In this document: positions 16,558-25,789 of the stretch, one piece after another
Layout: each line of letters begins with the position of its first letter
Numbering within the stretch: position 1 is the first letter of the stretch
Source: UBA4055 sp964648295
Lineage (GTDB): Bacteria > UBA4055
Assembly (NCBI GenBank): GCA_964648295.1
Contig: CAZYNH010000007.1
Span: forward strand, 68,333-132,332
Reading direction: 5' to 3'
Length of the DNA: 64,000 nucleotides
Translations under genes and position numbers: made by a program
Notes under the pieces: generated by a model
Database searches by the model: none
Seen by the model: only the letters and a program-made list of their open reading frames with translations
What the model was told of the DNA's origin: nothing

Positions 16558-17199
16558 CTATTTTACTGTAGCAATACTTATCGCGAAAATATTATTATAA
16601 CCGGAATTTTTAAGTACCGATGCGGCCTCTTTTGTTGTTGCCCCGGTCGTTATAACATCATCTACAAGAATAACAAGCCTGTCTTTGTCTTTAATATGTT
16701 CCCCGATACCGAATATCCCCTTAACATTGCCGCTTCTTTTCTCAGCGTTGAGAGTGGTCTGGGACACATTGTTCCTCAATCTGACAAGCAGATGTTTTTC
16801 GCAGGAAATGTTCATGGTTTCATTGATCCCTGCGCAGATCATATCCGTCTGGTTATATCCTCTTTTACGCAGCCTTTTTTTGTGCAGTGGGACCGGTACA
16901 AGAACAGATGAATGAACATCGATCAGTCCGTTAAGCCTCCTGCCGGCCTCTTTTCCCAGAACTATACCTATCTCGGGGCGGCCGTCGTATTTGAGCGCGT
17001 GAATCAGTTTTCTTATGCTGTCAACATAATCAAAGACAGATATGGAAGATCTTTTATCGTTACGGTTCAGCGGCAGTTCGTTTAAACATTTTCCGCATAC
17101 ATATATCTCATCTTCAAGATATTCGCCGCATAAAAGGCAGGAGGGCGGTAAAAGAAGATCGGCCGCACAGCCAAGTATTTTTTTGAGAAAGGTCATCAT
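16558..17199 (-). CDS. comF: ComF-family phosphoribosyltransferase-like protein
   Basis: 213 residues. An N-terminal zinc ribbon (CLLCGEYL and CGKC) is followed by a PRTase domain with the PRPP-binding motif VILVDDVITTGATT near residue 172 and the substrate segment KRLRKRGYNQTD. ComF proteins are needed for DNA uptake during transformation in competent bacteria, where they cooperate with the translocation helicase; in many non-competent species their role is unclear. The start overlaps nrdR by four bases, placing it third in a holA-nrdR-comF unit. Confidence 0.87.
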   Translation of the reverse strand: MMTFLKKILGCAADLLLPPSCLLCGEYLEDEIYVCGKCLNELPLNRNDKRSSISVFDYVDSIRKLIHALKYDGRPEIGIVLGKEAGRRLNGLIDVHSSVLVPVPLHKKRLRKRGYNQTDMICAGINETMNISCEKHLLVRLRNNVSQTTLNAEKRSGNVKGIFGIGEHIKDKDRLVILVDDVITTGATTKEAASVLKNSGYNNIFAISIATVK

Positions 17200-17651
17200 T
17201 TGATTATATTCTGAAGCTCCGACATGAACTCTTTGACATCCTTGAATTTCCTGTATACAGACGCGAACCTTATGTAAGCGACCTCGTCGGTGTTTTTCAG
17301 CTTGTCCATTACGAGCTCACCAATTACGGATGAGCTGATCGTGCCGCTGCCGTCGCTGTCGGCTATCAGATCGTTATAGATCTCATTGACCATGTTCTCT
17401 ATCCGCTCGGGTGATATCTGCCTTTTCCTGCAGGCTATCATAATGCCGTTCTTGATCTTCTGCCTGTCAAATTCCTCCACCGTGCCGTCGTGTTTGGCTA
17501 CAAGGAGCTCGATCTTTTCGACATATTCATAAGTCGTGAACCTGTATCCGCACTCGGAACACTCCCTTCTTCTCCTGATCGCGGTATCCTCGCGAACCGC
17601 CCTGGAGTCTATCACTTTACTTTCGATCCTGCTGCATTTGGGGCATTTCAC
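17196..17651 (-). CDS. nrdR: Transcriptional repressor of ribonucleotide reductase genes
   Basis: 151 residues, the standard NrdR length. The N-terminal zinc ribbon (MKCPKCSRIESKVIDSR, then ECSECGYRFTTYE) binds NrdR boxes in DNA; the ATP-cone (residues 50-135) senses ATP/dATP through its VEEFDRQKIKNGI segment. It controls deoxynucleotide supply. Overlaps of four bases with both holA upstream and comF downstream indicate one operon. Confidence 0.95.
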   Translation of the reverse strand: MKCPKCSRIESKVIDSRAVREDTAIRRRRECSECGYRFTTYEYVEKIELLVAKHDGTVEEFDRQKIKNGIMIACRKRQISPERIENMVNEIYNDLIADSDGSGTISSSVIGELVMDKLKNTDEVAYIRFASVYRKFKDVKEFMSELQNIIK

Positions 17652-18712
17652 GCTTGTGTTCTCCTCAGATTACCGAACCAGTCAAGGTAGGCGCATTCCT
17701 TATCATCTGCGTGAAGTATCAGCTTCTCAAGGAGTATCATCACGGCCGTAGTCTGATCCTGGTAGGAAGATTTCAGTTTGATATCGCACTCGAGAAAATA
17801 TCTAAGGCAGCGGATAAGTTCCGTGACCTTATAGTTCTTTGCGCATGCGACCGTATCCGCGTCTTTCCACGGATTGTTGTACCCGAGGTCAGCCGCCGCT
17901 TTATCGGGCTGCATCTTCTTTATAAGCGCGTGATAACCTATCTCGAACGCAGAAACGAATGTCCTTGAAAGAAAAAGGTTAACGGCTATGGGGTCGGTTC
18001 TGTTGTTTTTGTTTTTGAGTATGTTATCGGTAATATAAAAAGATCTTTTCAGATCCCTTGCGGCTACAGCTGTCTGAAGCTTGAATATGTTGTATTCTTT
18101 GGATATACCGAGAACTTTTTCAACATCGTCTTCCGTAACGGTCTTGCCTGCGCAATACTCCATAAGTTTATCAGCTTCCGCCGCGACCTGGGAAAGGTTA
18201 GAAGACAGGGTCAGCGTAAAGAGCATCAGCCCTTCGTTGGTGATATTGAAGCCCTTTGAGGTAATGTAGTTCTTTATCCACTGCTGGACCTCTCGCTCGT
18301 TCTTTTCCTTGAACTCAAGTGAAAGCGTCCTTTTGTCAGAGATCAGGTCTTTAAAGAAGGATTTTCTTCTGTCCGGCTTGGTACCAGTAAGAATAAGGAC
18401 AGTTGAGTCTATGTTTTTATTCAAAAACCTCGTTACAGCTTCGAGCAGGTCGGCGCCGGCTCTGTCAATGTCGGATATGACGACCACTCTTTTTTCAGCC
18501 ATGACCGGAAGAGAGTAGAGGGCCGAAGTGATTAGTTCAGGGCTGAAGTTCTCCTCATTAAAGCGGGCGTAATTGAAATCCTTAAGATCATCCTCTATGA
18601 AAGCCGATATTATCTCTGAGGATTTTATCTCGACTGAGTACTGATCATCTCCTGTGAGCAGGAAGTTCAAAAAGTCCGTGAGCTTTGCGTCCGTATTTGG
18701 TTTTCTGGCCAT
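17648..18712 (-). CDS. holA: DNA polymerase III delta subunit
   Basis: 354-residue clamp-loader subunit that opens the beta sliding clamp. The protein has the HolA layout: an N-terminal domain with LTGDDQYSVE and the VVISDIDRAG strand replacing a degenerate P-loop, a lid domain around residues 140-210 (QWIKNYITSKGFNITNEG), and the C-terminal collar with FKLQTAVAARDLKRSF. Sequence conservation in this family is low, so the call rests on overall pattern and length. First gene of the holA-nrdR-comF unit. Confidence 0.85.
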   Translation of the reverse strand: MARKPNTDAKLTDFLNFLLTGDDQYSVEIKSSEIISAFIEDDLKDFNYARFNEENFSPELITSALYSLPVMAEKRVVVISDIDRAGADLLEAVTRFLNKNIDSTVLILTGTKPDRRKSFFKDLISDKRTLSLEFKEKNEREVQQWIKNYITSKGFNITNEGLMLFTLTLSSNLSQVAAEADKLMEYCAGKTVTEDDVEKVLGISKEYNIFKLQTAVAARDLKRSFYITDNILKNKNNRTDPIAVNLFLSRTFVSAFEIGYHALIKKMQPDKAAADLGYNNPWKDADTVACAKNYKVTELIRCLRYFLECDIKLKSSYQDQTTAVMILLEKLILHADDKECAYLDWFGNLRRTQA

Positions 18713-18764
18713 TTTCCTACCCGATAATTAAAGAAAAATGAAATATAATTTTTTTTAAATTAAA

Positions 18765-18793
18765 TTGCAATTTGTGTTTTACATTCTTAAATT
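18765..18793 (+). promoter_or_regulatory. Promoter of gcvT
   Basis: TTGCAA, 17 bases, TAAATT, about 35 bases before the gcvT start. Confidence 0.6.
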
Positions 18794-18827
18794 CTCCGCG
18801 ATATAAACTAAAAAAAAAGGTGATAGA

Positions 18828-19946
18828 ATGAGGACTGTTTTATACGATGAACATGTGAAACTCGGGGGAAAGATAGTGGATTTCGCAGGCTGGGAAATGC
18901 CTTTGTGGTATAAAAAAGGCCAGAGCGCAGAACACCACGCCACCAGAAAGGCCGCGGGCCTTTTTGATATCTGCCATATGGGCGAGTTCGATATTACCGG
19001 CGAAGGAAGCAGGGAGATGATGTCGAGGCTTCTTACAAATGATGTTCTGGGAATGGAAGAAGGTCAGGCCATGTATAATTTCATGCTCAACGAAAAGGGC
19101 GGGGTAATAGACGACTGCATAATATACAAATTCAATGACAGAAAATGGTTCTTGGTCGTCAACGCGGGAGGCATCCCGGGCGATTTTGACTGGCTCAAGG
19201 CCCACGCGCCGGAAAGTGTAACTGTAGTTAACAGAAGCGACAGCACAGCTAAGCTTGACCTTCAGGGACCGAACGCTCCAAAAATAATAAAAGACCTGGC
19301 GGGAGAAGAGGTTCTGGAGAAATTCGGATTCTTCAGATTCAGGGACAATGTGATGCTGAAGAACATACCCGTGCTTCTCTCAAGAACAGGCTATACCGGA
19401 GAGATCGGTTTTGAGATATACTGCGATGTTAAATACGCAGTTGAGCTGTGGAACATGCTTCTTGAGGCGGGAGAGAAGTACGGGATAGAACCGTGCGGCC
19501 TCGGCGCCAGGGACTCACTGAGGACCGAAGCCGGCCTGCCGCTTCACGGCCACGAGATACATCCGGATATTCCGGCTGTTTCCACTCCGTGGGGATTTGT
19601 TTTCGAGTGGGAACATGAGTTCATTGGAAAATCAGCATTGAACAAAGTTAAAGCGGAAGGAATAAAAAGCCACGCACTTCCTTTTGTAATGAACGGCAGA
19701 AGCAAGGCCATGCACGGCTGGAATGTTTTTCTTGACGGAAAAAAGACAGGACATGTGGTATCCGGCGTCCTTTCCCCGACGCTTGATAATAAACCGATAG
19801 GGTTTCTTATCTCTGAGACACTTCTTGAACCGGGAACAAAGCTGACATTCTGCGAAGAGGGGAAAACAAGAGTGCTCGACGGTGAGATATCTGTTTCACC
19901 CTTCGTTAAACCCACATCAAGAATGAAAATGAAAAATTTTCTGTAA
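18828..19946 (+). CDS. gcvT: Glycine cleavage system T protein (aminomethyltransferase)
   Basis: Transfers the methylene group from aminomethyl-lipoyl-H protein to tetrahydrofolate. 372 residues is normal. Visible are the N-terminal GWEMPLWY segment, the folate-binding LFDICHMGEFDI with the catalytic Asp, LLSRTGYTGEIGFEIY, the LGARDSLRTEAGLPLHG motif and the C-terminal OB-like domain with GHVVSGVLSP. No gcvH, gcvP or lpd is adjacent, so the remaining subunits must be encoded elsewhere. AGGTG ribosome binding site; a strong terminator follows. Confidence 0.95.
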   Translation: MRTVLYDEHVKLGGKIVDFAGWEMPLWYKKGQSAEHHATRKAAGLFDICHMGEFDITGEGSREMMSRLLTNDVLGMEEGQAMYNFMLNEKGGVIDDCIIYKFNDRKWFLVVNAGGIPGDFDWLKAHAPESVTVVNRSDSTAKLDLQGPNAPKIIKDLAGEEVLEKFGFFRFRDNVMLKNIPVLLSRTGYTGEIGFEIYCDVKYAVELWNMLLEAGEKYGIEPCGLGARDSLRTEAGLPLHGHEIHPDIPAVSTPWGFVFEWEHEFIGKSALNKVKAEGIKSHALPFVMNGRSKAMHGWNVFLDGKKTGHVVSGVLSPTLDNKPIGFLISETLLEPGTKLTFCEEGKTRVLDGEISVSPFVKPTSRMKMKNFL

Positions 19947-19950
19947 ATGA

Positions 19951-19978
19951 AAAAGGGCGGTTCTGAACCGCCCTTTTC
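19951..19978. terminator. Bidirectional terminator between gcvT and the C10 peptidase
   Basis: GGGCGGTT (19955-19962), loop CTG, AACCGCCC (19966-19973), with A run before and T run after. Confidence 0.92.
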
Positions 19979-19980
19979 GT

Positions 19981-22551
19981 TTATTTAATAAGCAGCATCT
20001 TTTTTGTTATCCCTCTTCCGTCAGCTTCGAGCGAGTAGTAATAAACTCCGCTGTTCAGTGCGGACGCGTCAAAATCAACTGTATGATAGCCAGCGTTCTT
20101 CAATCCGTTCGCAAGCTCCGCCACTTTTTGACCTGCCGAGTTGAATACGCTTAATTTAATACCATTAGTTTTAGCCAGCGCAAACCTGATCTGCGTTACA
20201 GGGTTGAACGGGTTGGGGTAGTTCTGGAACAGTTCAAATTCTACAGGCTGATTGTCCGAATCCTCTATCCCGCTAGGTTCCTTGACGCTTATTATCACCG
20301 TTTTAGACGGAGTTGTGTTCCCACCGAATATAACAGCGTATTTGAACTGGTCAATGCCTGTGAAACCGACTGATGGAGTATAACTAAATGCGCCTGCTGA
20401 ACTGTCAGTTATCTGTGCTGTTCCGGAAACAGCCTGAAGTGAGATGTTAAATGTCCTTGAATCGTCTTCGTCACCGAGCAGAAATGAATTCAGAACGCTG
20501 TCTTTATCCGTGAAAAAATACAGAGGCGCGTCGGATTCGGTCCAATTGGCAAGGTCATTGTTGATAAAAGTGCCGTCATTGATACCGGTCATGTCTGATG
20601 CTTTGTCAAAAAATCCCTCGTTTATAGGCCAGTAAGCGGCAATTCCGGGCATAGATACGGGATCAGGTCTGGAACTCATTATTATCCTTATCTCTTCAAG
20701 GCTGACGGCTTTATCCCAGATAACAGTTTCGTCAAGTATTCCGTCCAGTAAAACGCCGTAGGAATTACCGAGAAAAACATTTTTATCGGCATCACTGAGA
20801 ATATCGGACCGGGCTGTGTATGTCGTTTTAATATTGTCCAGCTCGCCGTCAATGTAGATCATCAGGTCTTTTCCGTCGTATACGGCGTCAATATGATACC
20901 ATTTTCCGGAGGTGAGTGCCGCGTTGCTGTATATCCTTCTTGTTATCCCGTCTTTAGTTTTAACGGAGAATTTTAAAAGGTTATTGCTCTGAATTATCAT
21001 ATACCAGCCTGAATTTGTTCCGGCTGCCTTTGAGAAAATCCCCTGGTCCTTTCCAACGGAATTGAATTTTACCCAGGTGGAGAATGATATCTGCTGAAGA
21101 GAGTTCATATCTGTCGAATTCCCGGCGTCAAGGTATGCGGTGGAATTGAAATTGTATGACTTCCCGAATCCGGCGGTAAGTGCCCCGCTCCCGAATTGAA
21201 AGTAGAATTCTTCGAAATTATTGTCGTTTCTGGTTGTACATGTTACTATTATTCTCGATACACCGTCGGCAACTTTTGTAAAAGTAAGTATTCCGCCCGA
21301 TATTGAATGCTGAAGACCGCTGATCTGGCTTTTGGAGTCCACTGCATAATTGACAACATCTCCTGATACGCTTGAAAAATGTTGCGAGAGGTCTATCTGA
21401 TATGTACTTTCCGTTGTCTGAATGTCCTCAATAGGTTCAACAAGTATCAGATCAGCAGTTTTCGGGATTATATCCTTAACGACAGCCTGCCAGTCATTGA
21501 AAGTCATTCCGCCCGGGTTCAGATTATCTATCGAAAAATATCCGTCTGCGCTGCCGCCCCATCCCCAGTTGAAGTGGTAGTAATCTGAATTCTGGTAGCC
21601 GTCGCATACGAAAGCGTGTCCTCCGTCCGGACCCTGCCCTGAATAATAAATCGGCCTGCCTGCATCAAGCTGGCCCTGGAGCATTGTGCGCCATGTCGTC
21701 GCGTTATAAGCTGATCTGTAGTTATGCACTACGGCGTTGTTATATTTAAAATAAGTTTTGAGCGCGTATGGCACATCTTCTGAATAAGCCCCTGACCCGT
21801 CCGCGCCGTACATCATTTCTACAGCCACACCGGCGTGATAGGAAAGCTGAGCAACTTCGTGTTTGGCTTCAGCGGAGGAACCGCTTGTCAGATAGTTCGG
21901 CATAAGGTCGTAGTTATACCTTGACAGATAATAATCAACGGAGAGATAGGTATTTAGGACCGGAACGGTATATGAACTTGAGCTTTTGCCTGTTTTCGGG
22001 TATTTGTGATAATTCATAATCTGCGCCATCGCGGTCGCTACGCAGCCTACAACGGAGCGGGATCCCCCGTCCATCGGGCAGTACATATTGTATATCGGGC
22101 TCTGGTTCCATGTCGTCGTAAGAAGAGGCAGCACTTCCTTTGAGTCCTTTTTCTCTATTCTTCCTTCAAGTATGTCCTTCCATTCCGCTGAGGTAATATC
22201 ACTGCTCAACTGCCTTTCCCTGATCTCTCTGATGCCTTTTATATACATGCCGGTCCAGAAATGAACATTAGGCTTTTCCGGGTCTTCGGAAAAATATCCG
22301 TCCGCTGAATATCCCAGAATCGGGAATGATGCGTCATCGGCAGCTACCAGCACGAAACCGCCTTTATCAAAATTGAAAATATGTACGGCTTTTTCCAGTT
22401 CGGAATGATCCGATACTTTGTCGTATCCGCCTGAAGGATTTATGCTTAAAAGCCAGTTTCTTGCTGCTTTTTCCGCATCAGGTCTTCCAACCGGAGCGGC
22501 AAAGAGCGCGCCTGCCATGGCCAGTATTGCAAGTGTCAGTTTGAATTTCAT
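19981..22551 (-). CDS. Secreted C10 (streptopain-type) cysteine peptidase with LamG and type IX-like sorting tail
   Basis: 856 residues. Signal peptide (1-18), a SpeB-type propeptide with HIFNFDKGGFVLVAADD, then the papain-fold C10 domain with the catalytic Cys170 in SVVGCVATAMAQIMNY and His312 in GGHAFVCDGY followed by FNWGWGG. A region of about 90 residues leads to a concanavalin/LamG domain (about 455-640; STWVKFNS, YHIDAVYDGKDLMIYIDGE). The last 85 residues are a Por-type sorting domain with FELFQNYPNPFNP, FNSAGQKV and a final KKMLLIK. It would be exported, sorted by a T9SS-like machinery and attached or released at the cell surface to digest protein. Strong GAGGAG ribosome site. Confidence 0.92.
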   Translation of the reverse strand: MKFKLTLAILAMAGALFAAPVGRPDAEKAARNWLLSINPSGGYDKVSDHSELEKAVHIFNFDKGGFVLVAADDASFPILGYSADGYFSEDPEKPNVHFWTGMYIKGIREIRERQLSSDITSAEWKDILEGRIEKKDSKEVLPLLTTTWNQSPIYNMYCPMDGGSRSVVGCVATAMAQIMNYHKYPKTGKSSSSYTVPVLNTYLSVDYYLSRYNYDLMPNYLTSGSSAEAKHEVAQLSYHAGVAVEMMYGADGSGAYSEDVPYALKTYFKYNNAVVHNYRSAYNATTWRTMLQGQLDAGRPIYYSGQGPDGGHAFVCDGYQNSDYYHFNWGWGGSADGYFSIDNLNPGGMTFNDWQAVVKDIIPKTADLILVEPIEDIQTTESTYQIDLSQHFSSVSGDVVNYAVDSKSQISGLQHSISGGILTFTKVADGVSRIIVTCTTRNDNNFEEFYFQFGSGALTAGFGKSYNFNSTAYLDAGNSTDMNSLQQISFSTWVKFNSVGKDQGIFSKAAGTNSGWYMIIQSNNLLKFSVKTKDGITRRIYSNAALTSGKWYHIDAVYDGKDLMIYIDGELDNIKTTYTARSDILSDADKNVFLGNSYGVLLDGILDETVIWDKAVSLEEIRIIMSSRPDPVSMPGIAAYWPINEGFFDKASDMTGINDGTFINNDLANWTESDAPLYFFTDKDSVLNSFLLGDEDDSRTFNISLQAVSGTAQITDSSAGAFSYTPSVGFTGIDQFKYAVIFGGNTTPSKTVIISVKEPSGIEDSDNQPVEFELFQNYPNPFNPVTQIRFALAKTNGIKLSVFNSAGQKVAELANGLKNAGYHTVDFDASALNSGVYYYSLEADGRGITKKMLLIK

Positions 22552-22587
22552 CGTCGTACTCCTCGGATTTCTTTAATTTACAAGATA

Positions 22588-22616
22588 AATTTACATAATA
22601 GTGTGTTATAAGTAAA
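22588..22616 (-). promoter_or_regulatory. Possible promoter of the C10 peptidase gene
   Basis: Minus-strand TTTACT, 17 bases, TAAATT. Another TAAATT lies nearer the gene without a matching -35, so the assignment is tentative. Confidence 0.4.
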
Positions 22617-22630
22617 TGAATATAATCATA

Positions 22631-23515
22631 TTATTGTTTGATCAATTCAGAAACCGAGGCGTAAAGATCAGGCTTTATTGCGTATGCCTGTTTTTTTTCT
22701 CTGTGGAATACAATGTTTTTATCTCCGATCACTGACAGTATGAGTTCATGAATATCAGCTCCTGCAAGAAATTTTACAGTGAGAGGGTCCTGTGTCGAAT
22801 CAATCTCTATATCATCCTCGAATCTTTCCGATCTCAGACCGGAGATCATGCCTATAAGTTTTTCGATCTTTTCCCGGTCAGGATCTTTTGATTTCCCGTT
22901 GTAAGTCCCTGTCCAGCTATCACCGTCCTTTGTAAGTTCGACGATGTTTTTTCCCTGCGACAAAGTTAATTTTATTATGCTGTTCCTGTCAACTTTAGTT
23001 ACCGCCCTGTCACGCCAGTCCTCAGGCACGGCAGAAAGCCTGTAACGCGGGAAAAGCGTGCCGAGATAAACAGTCGCGCCGTCTTTTTTCCTGTAGAATG
23101 AATGCCTTCTTTCCTGATCGTCCGCGCCTATGATAAATTCTTTCTCCGAATTGTCATTCATTCTGAATTTGACAAGCGTGCCTGTGCTGTCCACGCCGAA
23201 CCTGAAATGTCTTTCCGGATTCTCTGAGATAATGTTGATCAGATTTATTTCTGTCGCGTATTTCAGCAGATTATTTACAGCGTCGGGATCGGCGGGAAAA
23301 TTTTTGCGTCCCTCAACGAACCAGCTGTTCACTCCTTTCTTCAGAACGGCTTTTTCATTTCCTTTCTCAAATACGGCCGACACCATTCTAAGAGTGTCTG
23401 CCCTGAACATCTCTCTTTCGAACTCATCCGTGTTGCCGGATGGTTTATTCTTGAGATATATAGCCGATGCACCAAGTACTAGAAGTATTGTAATGTATAG
23501 AATGTTTTTTTTCAT
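22631..23515 (-). CDS. DUF4340 domain protein of a gliding-type ABC operon
   Basis: 294 residues with an N-terminal membrane anchor (LYITILLVLGASAIYL) and an extracytoplasmic region of tandem DUF4340-like repeats, marked by KGVNSWFVEGRKNFPADPD and TLSQGKNIVELTKDGDSW. Proteins of this type regularly follow GldG-like proteins in operons. Specific role unknown; probably part of the envelope complex. It starts 15 bases after the GldG-like gene and is the last gene of a four-gene unit. Confidence 0.8.
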   Translation of the reverse strand: MKKNILYITILLVLGASAIYLKNKPSGNTDEFEREMFRADTLRMVSAVFEKGNEKAVLKKGVNSWFVEGRKNFPADPDAVNNLLKYATEINLINIISENPERHFRFGVDSTGTLVKFRMNDNSEKEFIIGADDQERRHSFYRKKDGATVYLGTLFPRYRLSAVPEDWRDRAVTKVDRNSIIKLTLSQGKNIVELTKDGDSWTGTYNGKSKDPDREKIEKLIGMISGLRSERFEDDIEIDSTQDPLTVKFLAGADIHELILSVIGDKNIVFHREKKQAYAIKPDLYASVSELIKQ

Positions 23516-23530
23516 AATCTGGTCCCTTTT

Positions 23531-25066
23531 TTATTTCAGACTGAAATCTTTCCTCTTTCTGACCGAATACCATCTGAATACCCCCAACGCGGAGAACAGA
23601 AGAGGTATAAGCAGCATGTTTATAATTTTAATAACCGACTTCGTGCCTTCCCCGACTTTTTTCAAAGGCCTTTGGGTTATGTCTTTCGAGCGTATTGAGA
23701 TCATGGTCTCATCGGCCGTAAGCCAGTCGGCCAGGTTGAGGAACAGGTTGATATTCTCTTCGGACGCTGTCTTGCTGTCCGCGAAGAATTCGGAATCGCC
23801 GGCGACTATCATCCGGGAATCCGGGCTCTTTTTCCCCGGGTTGTAAAATGACAGGAAAGAACCTTTTACGAGAGCGATTACAGGCACATGACCTGTTGTG
23901 TACCGGTAGTCATTTATATCCCTGTCCGCGATAATGTTGAACGTGCCCGACTGCAGAAAGGTTTCGGGAGAGGTTCTTGCTACGATCTCGACATCAAGTC
24001 CTTTATCCGCGGCGCGGGTGGTGTCTATTGAGCTGGCGAAATAGAGAGTAACCGCGTCAATTTTCTGTGTCGCGGGATTTTTTCTGCTTATAGCGGTGAT
24101 CACAGGCAGGAAAGGGTACCTTATCTGATTGGCTATTGAGAAAAACCCTTTCTGCTGGCGCATTGTTATGACGCCTGCCTGTTTATCGCCGATCAGGTCG
24201 GGATTGACGCTTATCCCGTAGTTAATCATAAGCGAATCCAGATTCGTGTCTATTCTTTTTACATTCTGGGTCTGAAGATTCACTTCAGTCCTGTCTATAA
24301 AAAATCCCGCTTTACCGCCGCGTGATACGTAGCTGTCGATCGCCTCGAGCGCGCTCCGGGAGAAGTTCTCCTTCGCGCCTATAATGAGAAGAGCGTCCAG
24401 CTTGTCCGGGTCAAGTTCCTCTTTTTTAGCGCTGACGGGGCTTACCACATACTGGGCGGACAGTATCTGATAAGCCGTTCTTATTTCTTCAGGTTTTGTC
24501 GTACCCGGCTCGGTGAGGATGCCTACACTCGGAAGCATGTCCGAGGTCAGTCTTCTGATCCTGCTCGTAATCTCATACTCCAGAGCGGGAATATCCCCCT
24601 CCTGAATGAAAGGTATGATCTCCTTTTTGTCCTCGTATATAATGACAATACCCATGAAAACTTTTTTAACCTTGAACTCATCCTTTTCCAGCATCTGAAC
24701 CTGTGCGGACGGAAGCTGGTAGCTCATGATCTGTTTTGAGAACTCGTCGTCCGACGGATCTATGAACTCGAAATAGAAATTGCCGTTCGAATAAGCCTTG
24801 TATTCTTCAAGGTTGTCTCTCACCATCGAAGGTATCAATTTCATCTGCGGCGGCAGTTCGTGGGAAAAAAAGCATTTTACGATTATCTTATCCTCAAGTC
24901 CCGCGACTATCTTTTTGCTCGCGTCTGAAAGCGAATATATCTTTCCTTCGGTCAGATCGATCCGGTAGAAGACAAAGAACGATATCAGGTTTATAAATAC
25001 TGCTGTACCTATGATATATATGAGCAAGAAATCGCTGCCGGAATATTTTTTTTTCATCTTTAACAC
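23531..25066 (-). CDS. GldG-like auxiliary ABC-transport protein
   Basis: 511 residues: a membrane helix near the N-terminus (LLIYIIGTAVFINLISFFVFY), the conserved RIDLTEGKIYSLSDASK segment, a large periplasmic ABC_transp_aux domain with the binding-fold core ILTEPGTTKPEE and VIAGDSEFFAD, and a second helix at the C-terminus (IKIINMLLIPLLFSALGVF). GldG works with GldA and GldF in the gliding/T9SS-associated ABC complex of Bacteroidota; the same family also occurs in non-gliding phyla with unknown role. Ten bases separate it from the permease gene. Confidence 0.85.
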   Translation of the reverse strand: MLKMKKKYSGSDFLLIYIIGTAVFINLISFFVFYRIDLTEGKIYSLSDASKKIVAGLEDKIIVKCFFSHELPPQMKLIPSMVRDNLEEYKAYSNGNFYFEFIDPSDDEFSKQIMSYQLPSAQVQMLEKDEFKVKKVFMGIVIIYEDKKEIIPFIQEGDIPALEYEITSRIRRLTSDMLPSVGILTEPGTTKPEEIRTAYQILSAQYVVSPVSAKKEELDPDKLDALLIIGAKENFSRSALEAIDSYVSRGGKAGFFIDRTEVNLQTQNVKRIDTNLDSLMINYGISVNPDLIGDKQAGVITMRQQKGFFSIANQIRYPFLPVITAISRKNPATQKIDAVTLYFASSIDTTRAADKGLDVEIVARTSPETFLQSGTFNIIADRDINDYRYTTGHVPVIALVKGSFLSFYNPGKKSPDSRMIVAGDSEFFADSKTASEENINLFLNLADWLTADETMISIRSKDITQRPLKKVGEGTKSVIKIINMLLIPLLFSALGVFRWYSVRKRKDFSLK

Positions 25067-25076
25067 TCTCCGTTTC

Positions 25077-25781
25077 TTAGAATTTTCTTCTTTCGAGAGA
25101 CCTTGAGGCCCCGAAAAGGAAGATAAGTATTACTGAGGCGAAATAAACTACATCCCTTGAATCTATAACGCCCTTCAGAAAATTAGAATAGTGCGAGTTT
25201 ACGCCCAGATATTCAAAGAACTCAGGGAACGGAAGGAAGATCAGAAGGCTGTTAACCATTACCAGTATGAACAGGATGAAAAAACTCACCAGGAAAGCGA
25301 TTATCTGATTGTCCGTGACCGATGATGTATATATTCCGACAGATGTAAAAGCCGCGCTCATAAGAATAAGGCCCGCATAACCCGAAAAAAGCACTCCCCA
25401 GTCAGGATCACCGAGTATGCCTATGGTAATAATGTTCGGTGAGGTGAGTAGGATCGACAGAACAAGGATACCTAATGACCCGATAAATTTGCCCGCGATG
25501 ATTTCAGTTTCCGACACGGGAAGAGTCGCAAGGAGTTCGATCGTGCCCGACCTTTTTTCCTCAGCTATCATCTTCATTGTAAGAGCGGGTACGAAAAACA
25601 GCAGAAGGAACGGGATAATATTGAAGTTCGACCTCAGGTCAGCCTGCCCGCCCTCAATAAAAAGCGTGTTGGTGAAGAACCATCCTGTCAGCGAAAGAAA
25701 AAGTATGATTATAATGTATGCGGCAGGAGACGAAAAATATGACCTGAACTCTTTCTTCGCGATCTTGATTGCGCCGTTCAT
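25077..25781 (-). CDS. GldF-like ABC transporter permease
   Basis: 234-residue ABC-2 type permease with six hydrophobic helices. It begins MNGAIKIAKKEFRSYFSSPAA, the standard GldF/NosY opening, and has the cytosolic coupling segment AEEKRSGTIELLATLPVSETEII. Works with the ATPase encoded immediately upstream (8-base gap) and the GldG-like protein downstream. Substrate unknown. Confidence 0.88.
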   Translation of the reverse strand: MNGAIKIAKKEFRSYFSSPAAYIIIILFLSLTGWFFTNTLFIEGGQADLRSNFNIIPFLLLFFVPALTMKMIAEEKRSGTIELLATLPVSETEIIAGKFIGSLGILVLSILLTSPNIITIGILGDPDWGVLFSGYAGLILMSAAFTSVGIYTSSVTDNQIIAFLVSFFILFILVMVNSLLIFLPFPEFFEYLGVNSHYSNFLKGVIDSRDVVYFASVILIFLFGASRSLERRKF

Positions 25782-25789
25782 TTTTCCTC

